From NCBI GenBank assembly GCA_013433145.1, contig CM024181.1:186001-250000 (forward strand): 64,000 nt of DNA. The letters run 5' to 3'. Positions 18,643-30,500 of this stretch are shown here, piece after piece; the stretch's first letter is position 1; each line of letters starts with the position of its first letter. The stretch is from Ascaris suum (Eukaryota > Nematoda > Chromadorea > Rhabditida > Ascarididae). Position numbers and translations under genes: made by a program. The notes under the pieces were generated by a model. That model was not told the DNA's origin. It ran no database searches and saw nothing but the letters and a program-made list of their open reading frames with translations.

Positions 18643-19408
18643 TTAACTATTTTTACAGATCATCCTCCAAGTATGGTTTTCGTTCATTTTCTCTTTAAAC
18701 GAAAAAATGATCAAGCCCAGCAAACCGCTAATGGAAGCGTCCAAAGTAAATGCTCGCTTTGTTTTAGCAAGTACGGCGTTATGTTTTTGAGTTGATCGTG
18801 ATGATAGAAGCAATTGTATGGGTTGTGCATCACTCAGCAGCAGTGGTTCTTTACGACAGTCAACCAACTGCGTAGTTTTCGGCCTCGTGAGTGTCAAGGA
18901 AGTACTGAACCACCGAGGTAATGCTGTTCCAGATCGCTTTCACCTAACCGTTGGAGTTATAAGGAAATTTATGGTACGAAAGGCTTTCTAATTGAAGTTG
19001 CCTCAGTATTAATTCTGGCTCCGGAATAATAGGCAGTGACTGTGGGCACTTATCTTGAGATTCGTGCGCCAACAATATTGTAGGCAACACCACGGCATAC
19101 TCTAATCAGGCCGAGGGCAGCTTTCTTATTTTCCTCAGTTGGACAGATGAAGCTATCTAATGGAATAGCGCAAGCGTGCAACTTGCTGTTTTTAGTTTCA
19201 GCAGTCTCTTCATCACTTCAAAAATGTGAGGCAGTTTTCGTCTTCTCCATCTTTGATGTGAGATGCGTCGAAGTTTTCTAAGGTTGACATAAGCATTCCC
19301 CGTTCTTATGAACACGGTCTGAATGCGAGATGTTGATAACGTTTCGGTTTGCCTCTCGTTCTGAAAGACGATCCCCTTGGGTCGTTGCTTGTAATGCTTG
19401 TAATCCAT
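18643..19408 (-). pseudogene. Possible decayed coding sequence, minus strand, unidentified
   Basis: On the minus strand, adjacent frames carry protein-like stretches one after another: an 83-codon frame (19408-19157), then a segment reading LDSFICPTEENKKAALGLIR in another frame around 19160-19080, then VVQYFLDTHEAENYAVG and an 84-codon frame to 18643. Frame changes and stops separate them. This is the pattern of a frameshifted old coding sequence, such as a retroelement relic, but I cannot match it to a family. It could also be several exons, or chance. Confidence 0.2.
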
Positions 19409-21924
19409 GTTGTGTTGTATGAATTATTTCCCACTTCCTTCATAATCTAGGAATATCTGAAAGGCGATACATTTGCAGTAGAAGTGCAGTAGAGGTGGAA
19501 GTCATGCAAGGGGAACCAATTATTTCATTGTAAATGTGAATATAAATATACGAAAAACAAAAAATACATAGAAAAGACAGCAAATACGGGAATTGTTCAT
19601 TTTACCATTATAAATAGGATCCTTGATCAAATTTGCCGACGTTTCCTAGGCTCAGTGTGCCACGAGATAACTTTATAGGTTTAGAGAAATGAGATTATAA
19701 GGTTGTTTGTTCTACGTACGAATCAACTATATAGTGCATAATGACGTCTTTGCTGTTCGACAGCTGCAAACTTCGCCCACGATTTCAGCACCATTTCAGC
19801 ACCGCTTCACCCTTTGTACCGTTTAGCTGAGCTGGCACGTTCTCTCGGTGCTATTTGCTGCATTAATTCTGAGGCTGGGGGAATCTGTAGGTAACTCTTT
19901 CACTGGTTGGTTACTGTCTAAATTTGAGCCATACAAAAATTGTCTTTAGCATAAAACGTCATTCATGTACAATAGGTACCATCCATTCCTAAATGATGTC
20001 AGCTGTAATCTGATTGTTGGCGTTATGGGTTAATCAGGCCTGTTGCGTTATATGCATAGTATGTATGATGGGATCTACGGAGCAAATTGGGAATGAAATT
20101 GCATCCAATAGTTCAGCGGTAACGCGTGTGCCCACTAAACGAAATGTTCTGGGGTCAGAAGCTTTCATTATCATTTAGTGGTTATTTGGCTGTAGTTTAC
20201 GACTTCTGTGGATTATAGAACGATCGATAGGAGTATGCATGCGTGCAAACGTACACGACGTTGTTATAATTTGCAATTTTGCTTTGGGTGAGAAAACTTA
20301 ACTTCCAGAAGTGCGTAAAAATACGTTTTAAAATCAACTGCGGAAGTGTACTTGAAATCATTTTTGCGAAAGAGTAAGTTGCTGGAGGCTTTTTGAAGGG
20401 AAAATAACTGATGTATTTTATTATCTCAAGCGAGAGGAAGGCGGGATGGGAGTAGGCTGTTTCAAGAAGTATTTCTGTGCAGAGAATGCTTCAGTCAAAA
20501 ATTCTCCCCTCTTCTGTGAAATGAGACTCTACTCAGGGCTCCGACGTCATCATAATGCAAAGTGTTGGATATTACAACAACTGCAGACAGGTAAAGTGGT
20601 TGTGCGGAAATAGATAGAGCAATATGAACACCGACGACATTAATGTTGACATATGATAGCAGGAAACATCCGTATACTCATCAAAAACTCGAAGAAACTG
20701 ATAGTTCAGCGGTGTAAGTGACTATACATGCTGCTGCGCTCACTATCTGCGACCGGCCAAGTGAAACATTTTTTTTTGGTGATTTAGTGAGGACTCGCTT
20801 TTAGTGATCTCACTGGGGAGTGATTTCGTCATTTAAAACAGGCGCCCATCTTCTTAAAGATGTGATATCTCCGACCTGCTTGCTGCCAGTGCATAACAGA
20901 AACTTTTACAGCTACAGCATTGATACACAAGCAAGAGAAATTTTTCGTCTGAGCATTTGCAGCGTTTTATCGAACTCGTCAAAATCTTTGAAATTATACT
21001 TATATGTTTATTTCTGCTCTGCTCTTATGGCTGCGGAGTGGTTGTACTTAAAATTAATTGACTGCATTTTGGGGTTATATTGAAAGGGATTTCTGCGAAA
21101 CAGCAGCGGGAGCAGCCAGAGGAAAAAATTTGAAATAAAGGAGCAAGACAAAAATCAAAACAGATGGTTTGTTGTATGGCTTCATTTCACGTCATTATTT
21201 TCAACATAGTTAGTTTTTTTTTATTTTTAAAGTGTACGCTAATGTTGCATAAATGAATGAATAAAAGTTCCCTTTTTGATAATCAACGAAGATATTGTAC
21301 ACCATCGGTAGGAACTGCGAGCAAAAAGTCACGAATTCCATCCGGTTTTCCGATAATCTTTTCATTGATCATCGAAAATGATCGTTATCGTTTGAGTCTA
21401 AGCCAAGCTGAAAAAGCTCTGATAAAACACATGACAATAACCGTGTAGTTGTAAACCATTTGTAGTGAACTATAAAAACATGTGCGTAGTTTCTTCATTT
21501 GTTTCGTCCTCGTGGCTGGAAATAAATCACTGAATTTTTTCTATCGACGAATTTTTATCGTTAAAATAGTTTAGTAGTTGATCCCATAGGAGACTGTATG
21601 GAGATGTCTCATGCGAAGAGGAGCTGTGAAACAAACGCATTTAAGATATCCTTTATACATACGTTTCTCTCATTTTATGGAACATATGGAAGAGTGTTTA
21701 GAGAGTTGAGAGAGTCCGGCGCAGGAACATACGATAGAGTTAGGGATGTCTCCTCAGTACAGGCCTTCAGATCAAAACACATTTCTGAAAAAAGCGGTGC
21801 TGAAATTTATGAATTCCTATCACTGAACTTTTCTTCCTTCCCTTCTAGTAGATGGCCATTTTTAGGTGCATGGTTACAGGTGGCATAAGTTCGGCCTAGA
21901 AGTTCGAAAATGCTGCTCTCTGTT

Positions 21925-22030
21925 TTGCTAAAAAAAAAATTTTTTTCAAAAAAATGAGCCTTTCCTGCTAAAAAAAAATTTTTTTTAGTTAAAAAATGCT
22001 AAAAATTTTTTGTCCTTTTCAAAATGAGCC
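21925..22030. repeat. A-run/T-run palindromes with a repeated ATGAGCCTTTCC motif
   Basis: Blocks of 8-9 A followed by 7-8 T occur twice, each next to ATGAGCCTTTCC, and GCTAAAAA recurs between them. The region looks like a small tandem duplication built on self-complementary A/T blocks. It lies in the gos-28 to site-2 protease spacer. Confidence 0.75.
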
Positions 22031-24256
22031 TTTCCCCTCGATAATGAATCCATTTCCGGCTATGAATGATACAAGCCATGGGCATTACTTTCGCTAATTG
22101 AGAGAGTCTTAAAAGGTGCGAAACTAGCGCTAATGAAGCAGTGGTCCTTCTTCAACGAATATTGCTTTTAGCAGGTTTTTCAGTGATAGCTAAACACCTC
22201 GTATTCATATGATGAAATATTTGCAGTGGAAATTAATTTATAGAAAGGAATACTTCGCTTTTTCCAGGTTTCATCAACATCCATTGCAACTTTTTGTGGC
22301 GATACCTTCGTTCTTTTTTTTGACTATTTATCAGAAGGAACAAGAGTGGACGGCATTTTAGTTTTACGCAGAATATCCCCTTCTCTTAGCCATATTTGAA
22401 AGTGGCTAATTTTCATCCTTTATGGGAGTGTGCTGGTGGCCGCTAGAGTTTATGCCTATATATGCGTCTATCTGTTTATTCGGCAGTAGCAACTCAGAAG
22501 CTACTGAAGCTGGAGTAATAAAATTTATTAATGTAACATACATCGTAGGGATAGGGCGGCTTCTGCATCATATTCTACGTTGATCCATCGTCATCGGAAA
22601 AAATAGCAGATGTTTAAGTAGCTAAAAAATTTGCATTCGTGTTGCACTGGCGACTCTTTCATTTCATGTTGATCGGTTCTCGCAGAAAGATGCATTATTC
22701 TAGTTTCTTTTTTTCATTTACTTACTATGAAATGTCTCAGTTATGCCATTTTGCCTTCATTAACTTCAAAAGAAGATGTAAACGACTCAAACTGTTAAAA
22801 ACATTGGATAAACTTTACGTGATTGCTGTGAAATGAAACGAGTTGAGCGAGTGATCGGTTCATTTGAAAGATGCGTGTATATCTATTGTCAGTTAATGAA
22901 ATTGCTTCACATGCTGGGAAGTGTAAAGACGTATATTCTCATGCTTAACTGCTTTCATTTATAAACCACTCTACGCTTTTATCGATAAAAAACATTTCAA
23001 AGACGTGAATGAAAATATGAAGTTATAAAGAAAATTTTGGGAATGTAATTAAAAGCTCTATAAGATATATCCGTGTTTTTTTGGATTCGAATTGATGAAT
23101 GGGGCTGGTAAATAGATAGAGCTCAAACACTCAGAGGCAGCTCATGGAAGTGAAGTGAATTCTTGTGTCAGCAGTATGTTACAGTGTATTTGCTAGATCA
23201 AATCACGTCGAAGGCTTTTGTGTGGTAAATTTACACCGTTTGAACTTATTCAAGAGGTTTATCTACCGATGAAGTCGAGTCTCCTATTCAAGCAAATAGT
23301 GGTAGCTTAGACAAGCATTCAATTTCGCTTTGGTTCGCCAATACGAAACGCGGCGAAGATGGAGAATTGCATTTTTCATAGTGGATCATAAAGAATGTTG
23401 GAATGATGAGATCGTTTTTAATCAATGCTGACGATAGGTGGATGAAGTTCATTGAAAAGTGATGCTTTATTGGTTAGAAGTTGTTTCACAGGTGCCTCTG
23501 ATAGGGACGTGAAAGGTATTTCGTCCGGTATCAGCAATATTTTATTGCGAAAAATTTCGAATCGCGTTTCCCAGAGAAAGAAAATGGACATTGATTGCAC
23601 TGGAGCGCATGTCGTATCCCGGTCGCAAGTCTTTGAGTATACTCTTGTTCACCTTGAAGAGCTCAACGAAAAAAGTTGCGGGATATTTGGCTTTTGACCA
23701 CGTTCCTGATTACTAATTACTGCATCTTTGGTCTCGCAACTGAATAGTCGTTTTGAATAACAAGTACGTTAGCAGCGTCATTTATGTACGTTTCGCAGCA
23801 TTTGAATGCGCACCGAATCCGCAGAGAAAACAAATCTGTGGCTGCGAGACGAAAAGTCTCGTTCGCAGTGAGTGTGGAATATGCTGTTCTATCGTTTCGT
23901 GTTCCATGGTCGCATTTTTTGCAGTAGAGGGGGTGGGGTGCTGCGTCATGATTTCTTTATTTAGGTCGCTGTTAGGTAGTACAGATGAGGGGAAGTTCAT
24001 TCCTTGTTTAAAACTGGTTATAGTTCATCTATGATTTCAGTCGAATGATTTATTTTATGTGTTTACAGTCGTGCCGTTTTTATTTATTGATGTATGTTTC
24101 ATTCTTGTTAGCTTTTATATTCAGTACATTTGCCGTCGTGGTAGTTGGAGTTTTACTGTATGCATTGCTTATAAATGACTTGTGGTGAAAATTTAGTTAG
24201 AAAGGCCCGCTCAACATCCTCTCCTTGTTTCCTTAATCTCATTATTATGTATACAT

Positions 24257-24260
24257 TATA

Positions 24261-24345
<85 letters not shown>
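24257..24345. repeat. (TA)n microsatellite upstream of the site-2 protease gene
   Basis: An almost uninterrupted TA run of about 89 bp ends about 175 bp before the site-2 protease start codon. It lies in the presumed promoter or 5'UTR region, where it may be length-variable between individuals. Confidence 0.95.
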
Positions 24346-24349
<4 letters not shown>

Positions 24350-24521
24350 GATGTGTTATCGTTTCTTTTATTACAGGAACCGCTAATAATCTGATACGGA
24401 TGGTGTAATTGTGAGCAGATTAGCTGAAAGCTCTACCAGAGCGGCCAGGCAAACGTGTGGCCGTTGTGAGTAATGAGCTTACTGGGCACATTTTAACACA
24501 ATAATTCACCCAGTACTCTTT

Positions 24522-27500
24522 ATGCTCCTTTCGACAATTATTAGCTTATTTTTCGGTATTTGGAGTTTGGTGTTCCTCATCGATTATTATCTAAGGTCAT
24601 TCGATGTAAAGTACTATGTCGATTTCGCTCATCGAATAGGCTTAACAGTATCTTTTCTACAGGTTTGTCTTCTGGATTTCTCAATCGTTTTAGTTCATTC
24701 AACTGCACTCTTCTATAGTTCCGACATCTCTATGTGTTCGAGATGCAAGCATCTGAGATGCAAACTTCGTTGATTTGATATCGCCGACGTATACTAGAAT
24801 GTGTTTGTAACTTTTGCGCATAGATTTATCAATGCGGTGAAAAAAACTTGAGCGAGATGGCTTGCATGTCCTTCACATTGCAAGTTTGACTTATCATAAC
24901 GTTGAATATATAAAATCGCCGAAATAGAGCTTACACATATCCTTCCGACCTTCTATTTTAACTAATTTCAGCTGTCCAAATCTTCTTTCTTAATACGTGC
25001 AGCTGTCAGTTGTTTTTCACTTCTTCCTGCAAATCCACTGAATGAGGTGTATTTCACTTTATTACTATTAACAAACTCGAGGGCGCTGACACCGTACGTA
25101 GGAACATTTCGTCCCCTAGCGCACCTAGTTGCATTACATGCCGTATTTTGCATTCCAACCAAACAAGCCTATCGTTTGCCCAAATGCTTCGGCAGTCATA
25201 ATTGACCTTAGGGGATTTTATGTGAAATTGGCCAATTTGATAACTTCTCAGTTAAAAGGTTTGTTTTTGATGACCTCTTTTAAGGTACAGCTGAACTGTG
25301 GAACTTGTGCCATCGGCAGTTATGAAGTCGAGATGAAATTACTTGAAGGAGACCTTTTTATTATACAAACCTTGCTCATCACATTTCATCGTCTTTGCTT
25401 TTCCATTTCGTCTTTCGAAACAGTTGATTAGTAAATGCAAATGCATACAATCATTCCGATGTTGCAGTGAGTTTATTGTCCCAAAAGCGCCCTAGAAATC
25501 AAAAAATCCCGTAGTGCACTCGGTTGCGCATATGTTTTGCAGTTTTTTTTTTGTGACGCAAGGCTCGTTAATCGACATCACAGCTTTCTTAATTATTTAT
25601 TTTTAGTTACGTTTCTACACGAATCGTTTTCACAATGGCTTGCTGAATCAACAAGTACGGGGATTTGGTCCGATTCGGCCACATGTGGCATCGCGGCTGG
25701 TTTCACTCTGGTTCATGACCGGTGCAGCTATCGCTTTGGTCTCATTTTGTGGCATGACTTTATATTTGAGTAACCTGCTGTTGAATGAGTTGCTCACCTG
25801 GTATTCTTTCGTTCACTTAGAACCCGTTTCCATCGTCTTCAAGCCAAAAATAGCAACACAGCTAGACACCGAACCAACAATCCACCAATCAACAGAAAGC
25901 AGAGGTGTGTTTATGAAAGAAATTCTTTGGTTTTTATTTACTCCTTTCCTCGTATTTGGAAGGCAAGTGGACGGGGAACTAAGGATGCTGTAAGCACTTA
26001 CCTTGTGCATTTGATGTTATTTCAAAATAGGTGGGCTGAGGAAAGCGTTCGGGTAGGTGGATGAGAATGCACTTAAAAGTGAGGCATATGTTGCCTGAAT
26101 TTTAAAGCAATGTCAAGCGCAGTTAAGTACGGTAAACGTGAATAGGCAACACCGCTTCCTTTCAGAATACGTGCCTGCTAAATCATTGCCGATAAGCACT
26201 TTCGAAGAACGTGAAAGTTTGTTAATCTAGAATGGGAACAAAAAGAGATAGCAACAAATGAATGATTTAACGGCAGTCCGATATGTCCATCTGAAAAGAA
26301 GAGCAAAAGGACAGTGTCAGTGCGCACCAACAAAGCGCCATCTGATTCGACAAATTTTTTTACAATTTAAAGCTTATCTCTTATCTGTCATCAAGAGTGA
26401 TTACATATAGGCGGCCTTTGAGTAAGTGAATGAAAATCTATACATATACACCCTCTTCCTCTTTCCAAGTGGCAAACTAATCTTAGTCGAAGCATTAGCT
26501 ATTCAATTTGTACCTTATCTTCCTTGATATGCTCCCTTCACGGACTAGGAGAGGAGAGAGGTGTGGTCGCGAGTCGCAGTCCCTATTTGAGCTGAGGTTA
26601 CACCACCTCGATGAAAATAATCTGAACGAACAAAATGAGGACGAGAAAAATTAGGAGGAAAAATAGCAGGAAATGGCCGGTTTCCAAATGAAAGTATGTT
26701 TAAAAGACCAACCTTGAGTAAAGAACTGAAATTGCCAACCTGTTTTCATTTAGAATTCGAGCTAGTTTTTTAAAAATATCCCTGGTTAAATTCGAGTCCG
26801 AAATGTTCCTGATTGAAATTTGCGGTTGTTAACTGTGTTTGAAAATCGAGTTAGTAGCCATGTTTTCATTTGGAAGTGGACCGCGCAGACTTTTCTAATG
26901 GCAGTCTTTTTTGAGACATCGTATTGAAGACCGGGAAAAGCGATCGTAGCTCTGTCATGAATGTTTGTGCGGATGAATTAGCCGATGAGATTAGGGCATG
27001 TTATTCTCATCTGATCGTCATAATTATTCACGCTTGAATATCTACTGACGTGTTGCATTTTGATGGGCAATATATCGTTTCAGCTGCTTTAACGCTTGTC
27101 GTTCCTGGTTTGAATGTTCCTTGGTGGCATTTGCCTTTATTCATTCTCGCTCTTGTGATCGCGGGTATTATGCACGAGCTTGGACATGCGCTTGCGGCCG
27201 TTGATGCCAACGTACCTGTAAGTGGTTTCGGAATATTCATCTTCGCCATATATCCCGGCGCGTTCACTGAAATCGACTCAGATGCGCTTAGTAAGCATTG
27301 TTCTTTTTTCGTTCATTCTTTCACGTTTTCATATCTTTTGAAGCCCCTCAATTTGTTATTAAAGGGGCTTTTCTTGAGCTAATTTTTTGCATATCAACTT
27401 CCGGTTCGGTTGCTGATGTTTGACACCGCTGTATGAGTACAAGAGTTGTATGGAGAGATTTCAAAAGCGTCAACTATCTTTTTATACTCTTCATGGATAA

Positions 27501-30500
27501 TGGATAAGGAAGCGACGCAGCTTACAGCTTTCCTCATAACGGCAGAATTATTGAATAAACGGTTTTTCGACTTTGAGCCATATCTTTATGGTAGGCATGC
27601 CTGACACTACTGTTGTGACATCACTGGTATGGAGGAGAGATCGAAGCGAAAAGCGCACTTTGCAGAGACTTGAACTGTGTTTGATTGTCCGTGCAAAGGC
27701 ATTTATCCATCTTGCTTCCTCTCTCCGTTCCCCCTCGCTTTTCGAACGTGAGCATAAGAAAAGAGCAAATGTGTTTTAGCTGCGGCCGTGCAGGTGTTAT
27801 GAGATCATTAGTCCAACTAGAGGAAAATGCAGGCAACAACTGCCGATGGGATCCTGATTATCTCCAAACAGACGAACGATGCGTTTGTGGGTTTATCATT
27901 ACCATGCCCGAATAGTGCTTTGTAGGCCGCTCGAGCTCAGTCCAGAAGATGCGGATATTTGGTGCGGGGATTTGGCACAATTTGGTGTTAGCATTATTTG
28001 GTTATCTTCTCTTCTCCTCGGCACCAATGCTATTATCACCATTATACAGTCGGAATGCAGGTGTTCTAGTGAGAGGTTACTGTTGGTCTTTCTTTTGGAC
28101 GGATAACCCCTAAGCTATCACTAATTTTTTAATTTTGCGTATCTTTGAATGAAAGATGGCTATTTTTTTCATATTGTTCTAATCAGTGATAGATCAGTTC
28201 GATAGAGCACCATAGCTGGTCAATATTACCCAGCGTAACAAAGAGTATACTTTATTCTTATTTCGATTTGCTCGTGAAACATAGGGTGTGGGACTAAATA
28301 GCTGTGGATAAGTACTGTTTTAAGCTAATGCTGCTTAGATTTCGTCAAGAGCCATTATTAAACAAAACGATGCGTAATTTGCTTAGAGGTGACAATTACT
28401 AAAGCACATTTTTAATTTCAGGAGTAAGCAAGAAATCGGGTTTGAGTGGGGAGGCCGGCCTTCATAAAGGGGACGTTCTCAGTGCGGTTGATGACTGTCG
28501 GGTACACAACATTGGCGACTGGTTGACTTGTATGGATTACCTAAGAATTGCACCTGTGACTGGTTATTGCTTATCACCTGTGGATGTATTGCCGTACGTG
28601 GCCACAGAGGTGAGCTTCTCAGTAGCTACTTTGTCTATGAATTCAAGGGAGAGATGTTCAAGACTAATTCTCCGAACATCTGGAACTGTCAAAATGCCGC
28701 AACGATACTTTCTGCCTAGAATACCCAAGGCCAGGCATCTAATTCTGAATTCCTAATCGAAGCGTTTCTGATATTTCTGGTACCACCTCCTTCCAGACCT
28801 GTTCAGGAGCGTCTTCCAGCTGTGAGATCTTTGAGGATCTTCGAACTCACGCGGCAGTATCTTTGCTTGGAGTCCGGAAATATGTGATCACATCTGTGAC
28901 CTCTGCATCCTCCTAATTTTTTCTTTACTAGTAACAATCATCATACAGTTGTATAGGTCACTCTTGTTTAAAGGATTTCAGTTGGAAGACAGATCTGAAG
29001 GCTGTTAAAAGTCCCTTATTTTTCTACCAACAAAGAAGTCTCTAGTATCTCATGTTCAGTCCCAGATTGTATGCAAGATAAGAGAAAAATTGAAAAGGCT
29101 GGTTTACACGCCAGAAAATATAACAAAACCTTATGAAATTGCTTCAATAATAGAATGGCAATAGCCGATCGGAAATTGCATCCTAAAATTGTTTTAATTT
29201 TAGCTTTGCCTTCTTTTTCTCTTTCATGTCAAGGATGGCGATATTTTGGTACGAAACAGAAAAAGATGATTAAGACGTTTAATGAGCGTTGGTTTTATGA
29301 ATAATGCAAAAAGTGCATTGGTGACAGGTGGAGGCACTAGGAAGTGGCGAGTTGCATTGCTGTGGTGACTATTCGTCCGATAAGTCGTTGTCTCATATTT
29401 GCTTCCATTTTCGCAACTCAGGCCTCAGTTTGCACGACGAACAGCTCCTTGCACGTATGGCTTATTCAAATGCTTCACGAATTGCGGAATTGCTTGGCTT
29501 GGAGGAAGCCCCAGTGAACGTTGGTTTTTATCGCTTCTTGAAAGTGGCTGTGATGATTATCTAGTCGGGATTCGGATGTTCACAAATGTTTCATTCAATA
29601 GGTCTATGCCTTTAACTGGAAAGAACTGAAAGGCCCGATTTCTGGCTATGAAGCATATGCTGTCGGTGAAATTGTATGAAATATTCTTCTTAATGTGCAC
29701 GTGCATGCATATATTAGTTTGGAATGAAACTGGGTGTCTTACTATTTATGATGTTCTCTTAACTTTCTTTAACGCTTTAAATGCATTGAGTGGGAAAGAA
29801 GAATGAAAAGAGTAGTGGTGAAAGTGGCATATGGCGTCGTTGGACAGTGCGGAAGCATAAGGGGCGGTGATTTCCATGAAATGGTTGCTCGGCGTCGAGA
29901 CGCCTCATATAGGCTTTATCTCTGCCTCTGTAATTGCGTCTGGCTGCGCACGCAGACTCCTCGGAAGAACTAATGGTGAAGCCTGTGGATGAGAAGGGAA
30001 GAATAGATTTGAAGAGGTGCCTTTTTGATGCTGATTTTTTGCTTTGCAAATATTGTGGTCGTGAGTATGAAAGCCAGGTATTCGGTATTGTAAAAGAATG
30101 AAACACTCCATTAAATTTCATAAAGTGGGATTCATTGGAACTACCCTCCGGCTGTTCAACTCTGGCTTAGCCGGGTGAATGCGAAGCCGTTCGGAAATTT
30201 GAAGAATGTCTTTGTTTCTTCCAGGCAGCTAAATGATCATCCACAACTTAAGGCATGCCTTCTGAGGGAGGAAGAGGGATGGGGATTCTCATTTCCTCTT
30301 GCTTAGGTACTGCATTATTGGATGTTAGACAGGATACGTCCATCAATTATAATCAAAGCTGTCGATAGGGCTTTTGACTGAGAGCAAAGTTTTTGGGACG
30401 ATCGTGCATCGAAATCCAAGCACCACAAGGAAAATGAGCATATCTTTGAGCAAACACAGCAGTACAGGTCGAATGAGACTTTCCGTTCTGAAGTTACAGT

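Larger units (their letters stand above)
17342..24521. other. Spacer between gos-28 and the site-2 protease gene
   Basis: About 7.2 kb without a supported gene. It holds the gos-28 3' flank with a polyadenylation signal near 17758, a coding-like but broken minus-strand stretch at about 18640-19410, a weak tRNA-like segment near 20105, A/T palindromes at 21925-22030 and a (TA)n microsatellite at 24257-24345. No open frame here resembles a known family. Confidence 0.5.

Noticed and set aside
20105..20165. tRNA gene suggested by a good A-box sequence
   Set aside because: The expected B box is degenerate and no acceptor stem can be formed by eye, so at most a relic.
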